Origin: Iris pallida | Taxonomy: Eukaryota > Streptophyta > Magnoliopsida > Asparagales > Iridaceae | DNA: 64,000 nt | Direction of reading: 5' to 3' | Assembly (NCBI GenBank): GCA_029216955.1 | Contig: JANAVB010016199.1 | Coordinates: 13,083,989 to 13,147,988 of the forward strand | Shown: in pieces, positions 36,085-46,573 of the stretch | Layout of the letters: each line of letters opens with the position of its first letter | How positions within the stretch are numbered: position 1 is the stretch's first letter | Translations under genes and position numbers: made by a program | Notes under the pieces: generated by a model | Seen by the model: the letters and a program-made list of their open reading frames with translations, nothing else | The model's database searches: none | Told to the model about the DNA's origin: nothing

Positions 36085-39000
36085 TCTAAAATTCTTAATT
36101 CTCGACGAAATAATTGAAACGATCTTCCGTTAAGGGTTTTGTGAAAATATCAGCCAATTGATTCTATGTGTCTATGTATATAAGGTCTATACCTCCATTT
36201 TGTTAATGATCTCTAAGAAAATGATGTCGAATCTCGATATACTTAGTACGAGAATGACATACTGGATTCTTAGTCAAATTAATAGACTAGTGTTATCACA
36301 GAAAATGGGTATGTGTGTGAAGTGTAAGCCAAAGTCTTCTAAAGTTTGCTTCATCCACAAAATTTGTGCACAACAACGTCCTGCAGCGATATACTCAGCC
36401 TCAGTTATTGATAATGCGACAGAATTTTGCTTCTTACTAAACCAAGAGACTAGGGCTTTTCCTAGGAAATGACATGTACCGCTGGTACTTTTTCTATCTA
36501 CTTTGCATCCAGTAAAATCAGCATCAGAATAACCGATTAGGTTAAACGACGTAGTTTTAGGATACCATAAGCCGACAGAAAAAGTGCCTCTAAGGTATCG
36601 GAAGATACGCTTAACTGCACACAGATGTGATTCTTTAGGATTGGCTTGAAAATATGCACACAAGCAAACACTAAACATAATATCAGGTCGACAAGCAGTT
36701 AAGTACAGTAAGCTACCGATCATACCTTGATACTTACGTATGTTGACGGGTTTTCCTTGTTTATCAATATCAAGCTTGGTTGAAGACGCCATTGGAGTGC
36801 TAAGTGGTTTGACTGCTTCCAAGTCAAACTTTTTTAATAAATCTTTTGTGTACTTTGCTTGATTTATGAATGTTCCATTGTTGGTTTGTTTGATTTGCAG
36901 TCCGAGAAAGAATTTCAGCTCTTCCACCATGCTCATCTCAAACTCATCCTGCATACACTTTGAAAATTCTTGACAAATAGATTCATTAGTGGATCCAAAA
37001 ATAATATTATCTACATAGATTTGAATCAAAAGAAGATTACTATTCAAAGATTTTATAAACAGTGTAGTGTCAACCTTTCCCTTTGAAAAACCGTTGTCAA
37101 GTAGAAAAGAGCTTAGACGATCGTACTGAGGACGAGGGGCTTGTTTCAAACCGTATAAGACTTTCTTCAACTTGAAAACATAATCAGGATTTTTGAAATC
37201 AGTAAAACTTGGAGGTTGAGCTACATAAACTTCTTCTTTTATAAAACCCTTTAAAAATACGCTTTTAGCATCCATTTGAAATAATTTAAAATTATAAAAA
37301 CATGCAAATGCACATAACATGCAAATGGATTCTAATCTCGCAACTGGGGCATAAGTCTCATCGTAGCCGATACCTTCTTCTTGATTGTATCCTTGAGCTA
37401 CGAGTCGAGCTTTATTACGAGTCACTAAACTATTCTCATGCAATCTGTTTCGGAATACCCAACGGGTGCCAATGATCGGATGATCAATGGGCTTGGGAAC
37501 AAGTTCCCAAACTTGATTCCGTTCGAATTGGTTTAATTCCTCTTGCATAGCATCTAACCAACAATTATCACTATATGCTTCTTCAATGTTTTTGGGTTCA
37601 AGCTGTGAAATAAAAGCAACACATGAAGCTAAATCTTTATTAGAGGAACGAGTACTTATACCCTTGGTAATCTCACCAATTACCAAGTCCTTTGGATGAT
37701 CTGCCAAGAATCTCATCTCTTTTGGCATATCTTCAGGATTGCTGGTTCCGCCTTCTGGTTTTGTATGTGATTTGTAAAGTACAGGTAGGCAACTCTAGAG
37801 GGAGGGTGAATAGAGTTTATAACAAAAATGATCAATTAAAAATTTAAACTCTCTTCACCAACTAAATAATCAGAGTAAAAGAAATGCGAAAATAAAAAGT
37901 AAAAATCAAGCACAACACAGCAAGATTTTTAACCTGGTTTCCCTCGTGGGGGACTAGTCCAGGCCCGAGAACTCTAGCTCAGGATTAAAATCCACTATTT
38001 GTGAAATAGGGTTACAACCACGTGCCTTTTCACAGAAGAGCATGCCAAACTTTTTTCAATGATCGCTTTGGCGAAACTTGGACTTTTCCAAGTGACTTAC
38101 AACTTCTTGTACTTCAAACTTTTAGCTGGATCGTACAGAGCAACTTGGACGGTTGGGAAGTTTGAATGCTAAGTGGATGGGAAGGTAAGGCTTTTTAATA
38201 TATAGGCTATGTAAGAGAAGAAGAAGAGAAGATTGGATGGTTTTAAATGAAAGAAACTAATGCTTATTTATAAGGTTCGAGGTAGGCAGAATTCGGCCAG
38301 AATTCGGTATGTATAATTCAAATTTTTGGCCGTTGGACAACTAGCAGTGATCAAGACCTAAAAATTAGCATCCTATAATTTAGGGGGCAGAGTTCGGCCC
38401 GAACTCTGTGTGGAGGCAGAATTCGGCCCGAACTCTGTCTCCTATAGACAGAATGTTCTTTGCGAACTTTTGGATGAATGGGTTGATTGGGATTTAGGCT
38501 AAGTAAACCTATAAAGCTATGTCTAGCCCAAATTTGCTCAGTATGACCCAACGTACATCATCCTATACTCAAAAAAATAAAAAAATACAGACTCCAGTAT
38601 ACAAAAAATAGTAAATCTTCAAGCAGCTGTAATCTTGAACCAATGAGCTGAGTAGATTGATTTCGAGCTCGATGTGTCAAATTGGACTATGATAAATATT
38701 ATTTTGTTAATTTTCAAGATTAGGTTGACTGTGATCCTATTTGGGTCAACAATTTGCTTGAAGACTCAGCTGGTGCTCGGTGTGAAGGTTCTGCATCTTC
38801 GTGTGTAGGTTTTGCAGTAGCTGTACTTGGTGTACTTACGTCTTCATCATCGTCATCGACTGAATGTTGATTTAGTTCATCAAACTTGACATTAATTGAT
38901 TCTTCGATGATCATGGTTCTCTTATTGAAGACTCTGTATCCTTTGCTCTTTGTCGTATAACCTAAAAAGATACCTTCATCGGCCTTTTTATCAAATTTAC

Positions 39001-40146
39001 TCAGGTTGTCTTTAGTATTAAGAATAAAATATTTACAACCAAATATCTTGAAATATGAAACTGTGGGTGTTCTATCAAACCATAACTCATAGGGGGTCTT
39101 CTCTGATATAGGTCGAATCAGAACCCTATTGAGAACATAGCACACTGTATTGACAGCTTCAACCCAAAAGTATCTAGGTAGACTAAACTGGTTCAACATT
39201 ACTCTAACCATTTCAGATAGAGTCCTATTCTTACGTTCCACAACTCCATTTTGTTATGGAGTCCTAGGGCAGGAAAACTCATGCAAATAACCGTGTGTGT
39301 CACAGAATTGCTTGAACTCTGTATTCTCAAATTTATCGCCATGATCACTACGAATGCGAGTAATCATGAAACCTTTTTCATTCTATACTTTCTTGCAAAA
39401 GGTGACAAATTCTGACAAAGTATTGTTTTTACGTGCAAGAAAATATACCTACGTGTATCTAGAGAAATCATCTACAATGACAAATGCATATAACTTACCA
39501 CCTAGACTAACAATTCTACTAGGTCCAAATAAATTCGTACACAATAACTGTAGAGGTCTAGTGGTACTTATAGCATTTTTGGACTTAAAGACGGATCGGG
39601 TAGCTTTGTTCTTTTCACATTCGCTACATACCGTATCATTCTTGAAAGATATGTCCGGTAAGCCGCGTACCAACTTCTTTGTGGATAGTATTAAAATTGT
39701 GTTCATGTTTGCATGATCGAGTCTCATATGCCATAGTTGACTCTCAATGCCTTTAGCCATTAAGCATCTACCTGTTTTTTTAGCATCTTCTAATAGATAG
39801 AAAACATATATGTTGTCTTTCTTGATACCTTCAAAGATAGTACTACCAGTTGAGTACATTTGTCTTTGACAAAGTTAATGTCATAACCCTGATCAGCTAA
39901 ATGGCTTATGCTGAGCAGATTATGTTTTAACTCGGTAACTAGACAGACATCTTTAATCACAGGGAATGGAGCCTTACCAATGACACTGATACCGATTTTG
40001 TACCCTCTTAAATTATTACCGAATGAGACGTATCCTTCTTTATTCTTCTTCGATAGTATTGAGAATAATGATGCATCACCGGTCATGTGCCGTGAGCAAC
40101 CACTGTCGAGGATCCATTTGCTTCTAGCATGTGAAGGTTGTCCCAC
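36085..40146 (-). pseudogene. pol: Element E pol: protease, integrase, RT, RNase H (split by solo LTR F)
   Basis: Minus strand. Protease WILDSGCSRHMTGD (about 40110). GAG-pre-integrase and finger: LWHMRLDHANMNT and CSECEKNKATRS (about 39610-39740). Integrase core has DFSRYT, then ERKNRTLSEMVRVMLNQF (39241 down), and GCKYFILNTKDNLSKFD. F is inserted in the linker after integrase. RT-RNase H (37728-36274) runs without stops for 484 codons: NQVWELVPKP, GTRWVFRNR, KARLVAQGYNQEEGIGYDET, catalytic IYVDNIIFGS (YVDD altered to YVDN), GYSDADFTGCKVDRKSTSGT, SITEAEYIAA. The RNase H end shifts frame near 36280. Losses also occur near 39245-39450. The YVDN change would itself impair RT. Confidence 0.93.
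37775..38751 (-). mobile_element. Element F: solo LTR related to SIRE-type LTRs
   Basis: A 977-bp insert in E's pol linker, flanked by ATTTG (37770-37774, 38752-38756). On the minus strand it starts TGTTGACCCAAATAGGATC and has the ACTCTAGAG...GGGTGAATAGAGT block (plus-strand reading, 37791-37818) also seen near the edge of the E LTRs (51190-51220), plus a TATAAATAAG-type TATA near 38275. No coding sequence. The exact inner border is uncertain by two bases because TSD and LTR end (TG or TA) overlap. Confidence 0.82.
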
Positions 40147-40681
40147 CTATAAAATAATTCGCAGATGAAACTCTTGGTACCCATTTCTTGTAGGATCCTG
40201 ACATATTAGTCTTCGATATCCATGCATAAACATTTAAATCTACTAACTTTATGATTCTATATGCAGAGGATATATGACCAATGAGGCCACAATAATGACA
40301 TTTTGCATGTTGAGTGTTGAAAGTTGTGTGAGGTGCATGATTGGTAGGTTTTGATTTTCTAGTATAGAAAAATGTATGCCTATTAGTCTTCTTGGGCAGT
40401 GGTTTGGTGTGGTTTGGTCTGACAGTGTTTGGTTTGGGTGTGTTTCGATGATTCGGTAATTGACACGTTTTAGAATAGGAAGCAGCAACTTCAGGCCATT
40501 TTCCTAAACTAATTTCCAAATTTTTAGAGGTGTCATATAATCTAGTATAGTCAGATGTAAGTATTTCTATTCTGACTTGTGCACACTGGAGACTCTTTCT
40601 CTCCTTAGATAGGTCTTCCTTTAGTTGGATGATAGTTTGGTCTTTTTCTTCGGATAACTTGGTAGTCTCGTGTAACAACAG
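40124..40681 (-). pseudogene. gag: Element E gag, C-terminal part
   Basis: It continues gag beyond insertion G. It has a Lys/Glu-rich coiled-coil-like stretch (TIIQLKEDLSKERKSLQCAQ), a basic Pro/Asn-rich linker and a second knuckle CHYCGLIGHISSAY, whose last Cys is Tyr. It overlaps the start of the protease frame near 40146, reached by a frame change. In SIRE-type elements this long second half of gag is normal. Confidence 0.8.
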
Positions 40682-41404
40682 CTTAATGTTTGCCATTGAT
40701 TATAAAGAACAGAATAATTTTATGGGAGGACTGGACTTTTACTTCACAACTACAAACTCGCTTGTACAGAAGAGAGCCTAGGAACAAAACATAGGAAAAG
40801 CAATCTGAAGTACAATTGTTTTATTTTTCTGAGGGGTGACGGTAGATGCTCGGGAGAGTGTTATCAACTCTGTCTTACTCCTTGGAAGATCGGACGTCGC
40901 TTCGGCTCTGATGAAGAAATACTCTTGCTAGATGTCCTTTGCTCTATGCTTTTTTTTGTCTCCGCCGCTCTCTATTCCCAGCTTTTGCAAGGGAATGGCA
41001 CCTTGTTATTTATAGGACTTTGTGATAAGTAGGGTATGCAGTAATTGCTCCTTGAAAAATGGGCGGTTAGGGATTTGGTTAAGATTAGCCTTGATCTTGT
41101 TTGTTGGAAATTAATCTGGGCTATTAATGTTGATTGTAACAAATCTGGGCAGTTAATGTTGATTGCACCAAATCTGCATGGTTTGTTGGAAATTGATCTG
41201 GACAGTTAATGTTGATTGCAACAAATCTGTATTATTATGATTTGTTGATAGCATCAAATCCGAGGGGATAAGTCTTGGTCAATCTTCTACCACGTGTCCC
41301 AACCGCCATTATGCTCAGAGCCGTACGAACGCGGGGGAATAAGTCTTGGTCGATCTTCTGCCATGTGTCCCCACTGCCATTGTGCTATGAGCCGCATAGA
41401 CGGG

Positions 41405-42240
41405 ATGTCCTGGCAGAGTCGCATGAGTGTGGCCCCGACTACCGAGCCGCATGAAGGTGGCAGCCGCATGAGAGTGACAGCCGCATAAGAGTGAACCCCA
41501 ACTGAACCGCATAAGGGTGGCCCCCACAATTCAAGCCGTATGAGAGTGGCAGCCGCATGGGGGGTGGCCTCCAACTGAACCGCATAAGGGTGGCCCCCAC
41601 AATCCGAGCCGTATGAGAGTGGCAGCCGCATGGGGGGTGGCCTCCAACTGAACCGCATAAGGGTGTCCCCCATAATCCGAGCAGCATGAGAGTGGCAGCC
41701 GCATGAGGGTGGCCTCCAACTGAATCGCATAAGGGTGGCCCCCACAGTCCGAGCCGCATGAGAGTGGCAGCCGCATGGGGGTGGCCTCCAACTGAACCGC
41801 ATAAGGGTGTCCCCCATAATCCGAGCAGCATGAGAGTGGCATTCGCATGAGGGTGGCCTCCAACTGAATCGCATAAGGGTGGCCCCCACAGTCCGAGCCG
41901 CATGAGAGTGGCAGCCGCATGGGGGTGGCCTCCAACTGAACCGCATAAGGGTGGCCCCCACAATTTGAGCCGCATGAGAGTGACAGCCGCATGGGGGTGA
42001 ACCCCAACTGAACCGCATAAGGGTGGCCCTCCACAATCCGAGCCGCATGAGAGTGGTAGCCGCATGGGGGTGAACCCCAACGGAACCGCATAAGGGTGGC
42101 CCCCCACAATTCGAGCCGCATGAGAGTGGCAGCCGTATGGGGGATGGCCTCCAACTGAACCGCATAAGGGTGTCCTCCACAATTCAAGCCGTATGAGGGT
42201 GGCAGCCGCATGAGGGTGGCAGCCGCATGAGGGTGGGCGG
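41405..42240. repeat. 72-bp minisatellite in G 3' LTR
   Basis: About ten units with period 72-73 (units start near 41606, 41679, 41751 and on). Each unit carries three CCGYAT words spaced about 17, 27 and 29 bp, with GAGAGTGGCAG, TGGCCTCCAACTGAA and GGGTGGCCCCCACAATCC between them. The ends are degenerate. Confidence 0.93.
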
Positions 42241-42419
42241 TCCGCATAGAAAGCTTCTTTGGATTTTGTGGACTGTGCTGACTATCTCAGAGATTTTCTC
42301 ATCTTTTGAGGAGCCTGACGCGTCTCCTCATTATGTCAGAGCCGTCGGAGCTGTCACTTTATGTCAGGGCATTTAATGGCCAGCTGCATGAAGTAATTAT
42401 GGCCAGCTGTCATTGGTCT

Positions 42420-42740
42420 ATTTTGAGCCGCATAAGGCCACGTGGCTCCTTCTGAGCCGCATAAAGCTTTATGAGCCGCATGAAGCTCTGAAGGATTTTT
42501 GAGCCGCATGAGACCGCCCAAGTTCTGAGCCGTATAAAACTCCCCAGTTTTTGAGCCGCATGGAGTTTCATGTTTGATTTTGGGCCGCATAAGGCCCCCC
42601 TGCTGCTTTTGGGCCGCATGAAGCTTTCTGAGCCGCATGAAGCATTCTGGATTTTGAGCCACATAAAATCCTCATGGGCCGCATGGAGCTTTCTGGATTT
42701 TCAGCCGCATGAGACTCCATGTTGATTTCGAGCCATATAG
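42420..42740. repeat. Spaced GRGCCGCATR words, G 3' LTR
   Basis: About thirteen copies of a ten-base word (mostly GAGCCGCATG or GGGCCGCATA) start every 19-29 bp, while the sequence between them is largely different each time, apart from recurring AAGCTTTCT and TTCTGGATTTT pieces. The same arrangement is in the 5' LTR at 48940-49260. Confidence 0.88.
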
Positions 42741-43241
42741 AGAATCCCCTTCTTTCCTTGCGCTTGTAAAGGATCACATCCCGCAAGTCAAGGATATCTC
42801 GATCAACCTTTGCACTCGCTTTGTGGGCCTGGGTATCCCGAGCACACGAGTGCGTAGCTATCCTGTTTGCTCCCTGATGCGGGACTAGTAAAAGTACTTG
42901 CCCTTGATCATTGTTGGAGGACTCTTGAGAACCACCCTGTCCGTTTGCTGTCGGGGACTGGACATGGGCGGTTCTGTACAACTTTCTATTAGAGGCCCGC
43001 TTAGCGGGACGCTCTGATGGTCAGAGGTTGGGAGAGCTGACTGAGCTCGACGAGCCCGCGCTGCCCTAGACTTCTTCTACTTAGCACCCGAAGGTGCGTA
43101 GTAGGAAGAGTCCAAGTTAGAAGGAGGGAAGAGAAGTTGGTGCAAAGGAGGAAAGGGGGCTCTATTTATAGAATGGAGTGAGCCTTTTCTTTTTCTTCTT
43201 TCCGATGTGGGACTAAAAGCAATATTTTCTATGCTTCTAAA

Positions 43242-44842
43242 AGACCCCCTTCAAAGTTTCCAAATTGCAAATTTGGAATACTTTGAATAAGAAACATGGA
43301 AAGTAGAGTTGCTTAGGTGTGGCAATCCTATCAGAGGTAGCATGGACGTGATAGGTTTGGATATTTTCGCTAGGGATTTTATGTGGAATTATCATCCTTG
43401 GCATACCTTGGTTTTAGGTACGGATGATAAGTTGAGAGAGGGAACCATCATATTTACTCAAAGGTGGTGAGAATATGGTAAATATGGGGTTGATGGTAAT
43501 GAGGACATGGTGGGAGTGGACTCAAATGAGGATACATAGAATAACTCAGAGGTAATATGGACGTGGAAGTTCTATGTAATGGGTAATGAATGCCACGAGA
43601 AAACTGGGCTCCAGAAGCATATGATTGTGAAGAAGGTGTGCATGTACCGGAGGACCTAATACAGCATTTGTGGTCAATAGAGGACATTTGTGGACCTATT
43701 ATCCTTTTTGTGTACTGGCGGTACGAGTACGGATGATAAGTGGAGAGAAAACTAACATATTTACTTAGAGGTAATGAGGACGTAGTAAATATGGGTCTAA
43801 AGTAGAGCCTTCCTACTCAGAGATAACGAGGACGTGGTAGGAGTGGACTCAAATGAGGATACATAGAACAACTCAGAGGTGCTATCAACGTGGAAGTTCT
43901 ATGTATTGGGTGGAAGAATGCTATAGAACAACTAGGCTCCAAAAGCATGTGATGCTGAGGAAAGATATGGGTGTACTAGAGGACCTAGTACGGCATTTGT
44001 GGTCAACTGTGGACATTTGTGGTCAGCAGAGGACATTTGTGGTCAACAGAGGACATTTGTGGTCAACAGAGGACATTTGTGGGCCTATTATTCTTGGCGT
44101 ACTACGGTCTTGGGTACAGATAATAAGTCGAGAGAAAACCAACATACTTACTCAGAAGTAATGAGGACGTGGTAAATATGAGGGTTTCTTCAATGGAGCC
44201 TTCCTACTCAGAGGTAATGAGGACGTGGCAGGAGTGGACTCCATGAAGGGTACACAAAAAAACTCAGAGGTGCTATCAACGTAGAAGTTCTACGCAAGGG
44301 GTGATTTGTTTGTGATGGATAGGAAAACAACTCAGAGGTAATATTGACGTGGTTGCTTTTCCCGTTAGGAAATTTTGTGGACCTATTACCTTTTTCGTGT
44401 ACTGGTAGTACGAGTAATAGATTTGAATAATATTTTGTGGATCTACTACCCATCTGCGCACCGGTGGTGCGGGCAATAGATTTTGAGGCAAATTCTTAGC
44501 GGTAGAAAAACTATGACCAGGGGGTACATAGATATGACCAAGAGAATTCATTCGGAGTAATCAGAGAGTAAGTTCAGTAGTACCTGAGGGTACGTAACTC
44601 AACAATCTGGGAGATTTGAAGTCGAAGTGTAAGTTCAGCGATACTTGCAGGTAAATAACTCACAATCCGAGAGATAGTTGGAAGGTATCGTTTAGACATA
44701 GTACTTCTTGAAGAACTTGCCGTTGTTGTTTGTTGGTATTAGGGCGTTTGCCCTTATCCTCTCCATCCGAGATATGCAACCCCAGTTGGCGAGCCTTCTT
44801 CAGCTTCGTTTCAGCGCTTGTGGCGCTGATGATAAAGGCCTT
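43242..44842. repeat. Element G 3' non-coding interior with degenerate repeats
   Basis: It starts at the likely polypurine tract (minus strand AGGGGGTC next to the LTR). It then carries diverged repeats of about 300 bp built on ACTCAGAGGTAATGAGGACG and GGAAGTTCTATG words (near 43440-43600, 43770-43920, 44150-44300). A 20-bp tandem of AGGACATTTGTGGTCAACAG (four units, about 44005-44085) is included. No ORF is supported. Confidence 0.75.
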
Positions 44843-46042
44843 CTAGTCTTTGAATTGGCTTTCGCCCATCCAGAGACTGATTGTGGGAAGCAGCCTCTTT
44901 TGGCAGATTTCAATCAAGGAAGAATCTGGATTGCTAGAGGGCAATTTCATCGCGGTTTGGCGAAACCGCTCAATGTAGTTCCTTGTTAGCTCCTTCTCAC
45001 CTTGAACAACGTCCATGAGGGTGGACATTGTCACATTTTGTCCTACCTCGTAGAACCTTTCAAGAACCATGTTTTTAAAGCCGGTGAAGGAATAGATGTA
45101 GTTGTCTGGCAAGTTGCGGTACCAGTCGAAGACGACCCCTTCTAATGCTCTAATAAACAACCGCGTAAGGATGGCGTTGTCATGAGGCTGATGGTCGGTT
45201 GTGACTTCGAAGTAGGTGATGTACCTTCTTGCAGATGTCTTCCCATCATACGGATTGATGTTGAATGGTTTATATCTTAGTGGAAAAGGAACATCTCTCC
45301 ATGCCGCAGGATACGGTTGTCGTATCCTGAGGTCCTGGCAGGTTTCTCGGGCGTGGAACATGGCCCGGAGCTCCTGGACCTCTCGTCTTGTCTCCCTGGC
45401 TTCGTCTGCAGCGGTAGGAGCCGATATTCTAGGAGGGTTGTCACCCGGGGTTGAGTTTGAGTCCGCATTGGCCGCGGGACCCAAGCTTGTTTGGCCAGGC
45501 GTCCTTCTTTGCAGAGTTGGTGGGGCTGCTTTGATCTCGTCTATGGATTTGACCAAGGTATGGAGTATGGCCTCCAGGGTGTCGATGCGTTGGCGATCAC
45601 TGGGACCGTCTTGGTCATTGTTTGTCATGAATACCGTCCTCACATAAGGAGAGATGGAAGGTACGGTAGAGGACGTGCCCTCTGAATCATACCCTTGTAC
45701 TGAGAAATCGTCGGGATATGTAAGAATGTTCTCCCCTGGTTCGGACTTAGAGGAAGTGCTACCCCCTGCGTAGGAGGCTGTCTCATCTTGGGACCCGTAG
45801 GCGTCCTCGGGGACGTCTGGGTTTACTGCATCTGTGGAGGGAATTGTTTCCTCCGGTGCATCTTTTTGGAACGTCGGGTTGTCGTAGACGTTCAGATGGG
45901 TGCTTCCCCCAGCTTCGGCTTTTCCTAGAGATGTAGATGACGAATCTCCAAGTGTTGAAGATTTTGTCTTAGTGCGGGTGCCCTGATAAACTCCTCCAGT
46001 GGTGGTTATGGACAGTCGCTTGGACGCAAGTTTTCTGGCCAT
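44843..46042 (-). CDS. gag: Element G Gag (Tat-type), uninterrupted 399 codons
   Basis: Structural protein that would assemble particles and package RNA. The N-terminal 150 residues are Ser/Thr/Asp-rich and look disordered. A helical region follows (RQRIDTLEAILHTLVKSIDE), then DEARETRREVQELRAMFHAR and the capsid-type Retrotrans_gag core from about residue 250: PFPLRYKPFNINPYDGKTSA, VVFDWYRNLPDNYIYSFTGF, VLERFYEVG, VQGEKELTRNYIERFRQTAM. The PF..Y..FNIxxYDG opening and WYRNLPxxxIxSF block resemble Tat/Ogre gag. It stops without a CCHC knuckle or protease, so it may be truncated. The start at 46042 is the first Met of the open frame. No pol follows. Confidence 0.75.
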   Translation of the reverse strand: MARKLASKRLSITTTGGVYQGTRTKTKSSTLGDSSSTSLGKAEAGGSTHLNVYDNPTFQKDAPEETIPSTDAVNPDVPEDAYGSQDETASYAGGSTSSKSEPGENILTYPDDFSVQGYDSEGTSSTVPSISPYVRTVFMTNNDQDGPSDRQRIDTLEAILHTLVKSIDEIKAAPPTLQRRTPGQTSLGPAANADSNSTPGDNPPRISAPTAADEARETRREVQELRAMFHARETCQDLRIRQPYPAAWRDVPFPLRYKPFNINPYDGKTSARRYITYFEVTTDHQPHDNAILTRLFIRALEGVVFDWYRNLPDNYIYSFTGFKNMVLERFYEVGQNVTMSTLMDVVQGEKELTRNYIERFRQTAMKLPSSNPDSSLIEICQKRLLPTISLWMGESQFKD

Positions 46043-46071
46043 GCTAGTTGAGATCGTCGGGCTGGAAACAT

Positions 46072-46477
46072 TTATCTTCTTACCCGCCTTGCCCGTAGGG
46101 ATCTTCTGAGTCGAATTGCAGGAGGTGACATGAAGCGCCTCATCTCCTGAGTTTTGTTACGGGACTGGTCCTGGCTGTTGCAGTCATTGGAAGATGGACC
46201 GCCGGTCCTCTTGTACTGCCGTCTTGCTGCTGCAGCAGTTGATGATGACTTGAGTGCAGTGGTGTACATAAAAGGACTTTCTGCACACCAAGCTCTCTTC
46301 CCTTTCCTTGCGTTTGTGAAGAAGCACATCACGCAAGTCACTCATTTTGTGGGCCCGAGAGTTTCGAGCACACGAGTGTGTTGGCATCCCGCCTGCTCTC
46401 TGATGTGGGGCTAGTAAGGGTACTTGCCCATGATCGTTGTTGGGAGATTCTTGATAACTATGCCGTCCGTTGGCCAT
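46072..46477 (-). pseudogene. Element G interior segment also present in its LTRs
   Basis: Open but overlapping frames (for example HSYQESPNNDHGQVPLLAPH, RDVLLHKRKERE) that match, with changes, minus frames in both LTRs (42981-42568 and 49497-49084: SQESSNNDQGQVLLLVPH, RDVILYKRKERR). The conserved reading suggests a once-coding piece between ORF1 and gag. Function is unknown. Confidence 0.5.
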
Positions 46478-46573
46478 CGGGGGTCGGACACGGATAGTTT
46501 TATATAACTTTCCATCAGGGGCCCGTGTAATAGTCAGCGGGATGCCCTGATGGTCAGAAGTTGGGACAGCTGA

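Larger units (their letters stand above)
40687..43241 (-). repeat. Element G 3' LTR (2,555 bp)
   Basis: The plus-strand start TGTTTGCCATTGATTATAAA matches 47365; its other end GCTTCTAAA matches GCTTCTACA at 49764. It contains the 72-bp tandem array (about 41522-42190), the spaced GRGCCGCATR words (42420-42740) and a segment homologous to the element's own interior (42740-43115). The open minus frames here are repeat artefacts or captured sequence. Confidence 0.92.

Noticed and set aside
41405..42240. CRISPR-like array (short repeats with spacers)
   Set aside because: Unit length, spacer similarity, LTR context and the plant setting make it a minisatellite; no cas gene is present.
41287..42981. 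Overlapping 100-300 codon minus frames as candidate secreted or Cys-rich repeat genes
   Set aside because: They lie in the tandem array of the G LTR; openness in all frames follows from the 72-bp period, and no codon-level constraint is visible.
44708..45685. Plus-strand ORFs of 60-143 codons opposite the G gag
   Set aside because: They are antisense shadows of the uninterrupted minus-strand gag, which has recognisable motifs.
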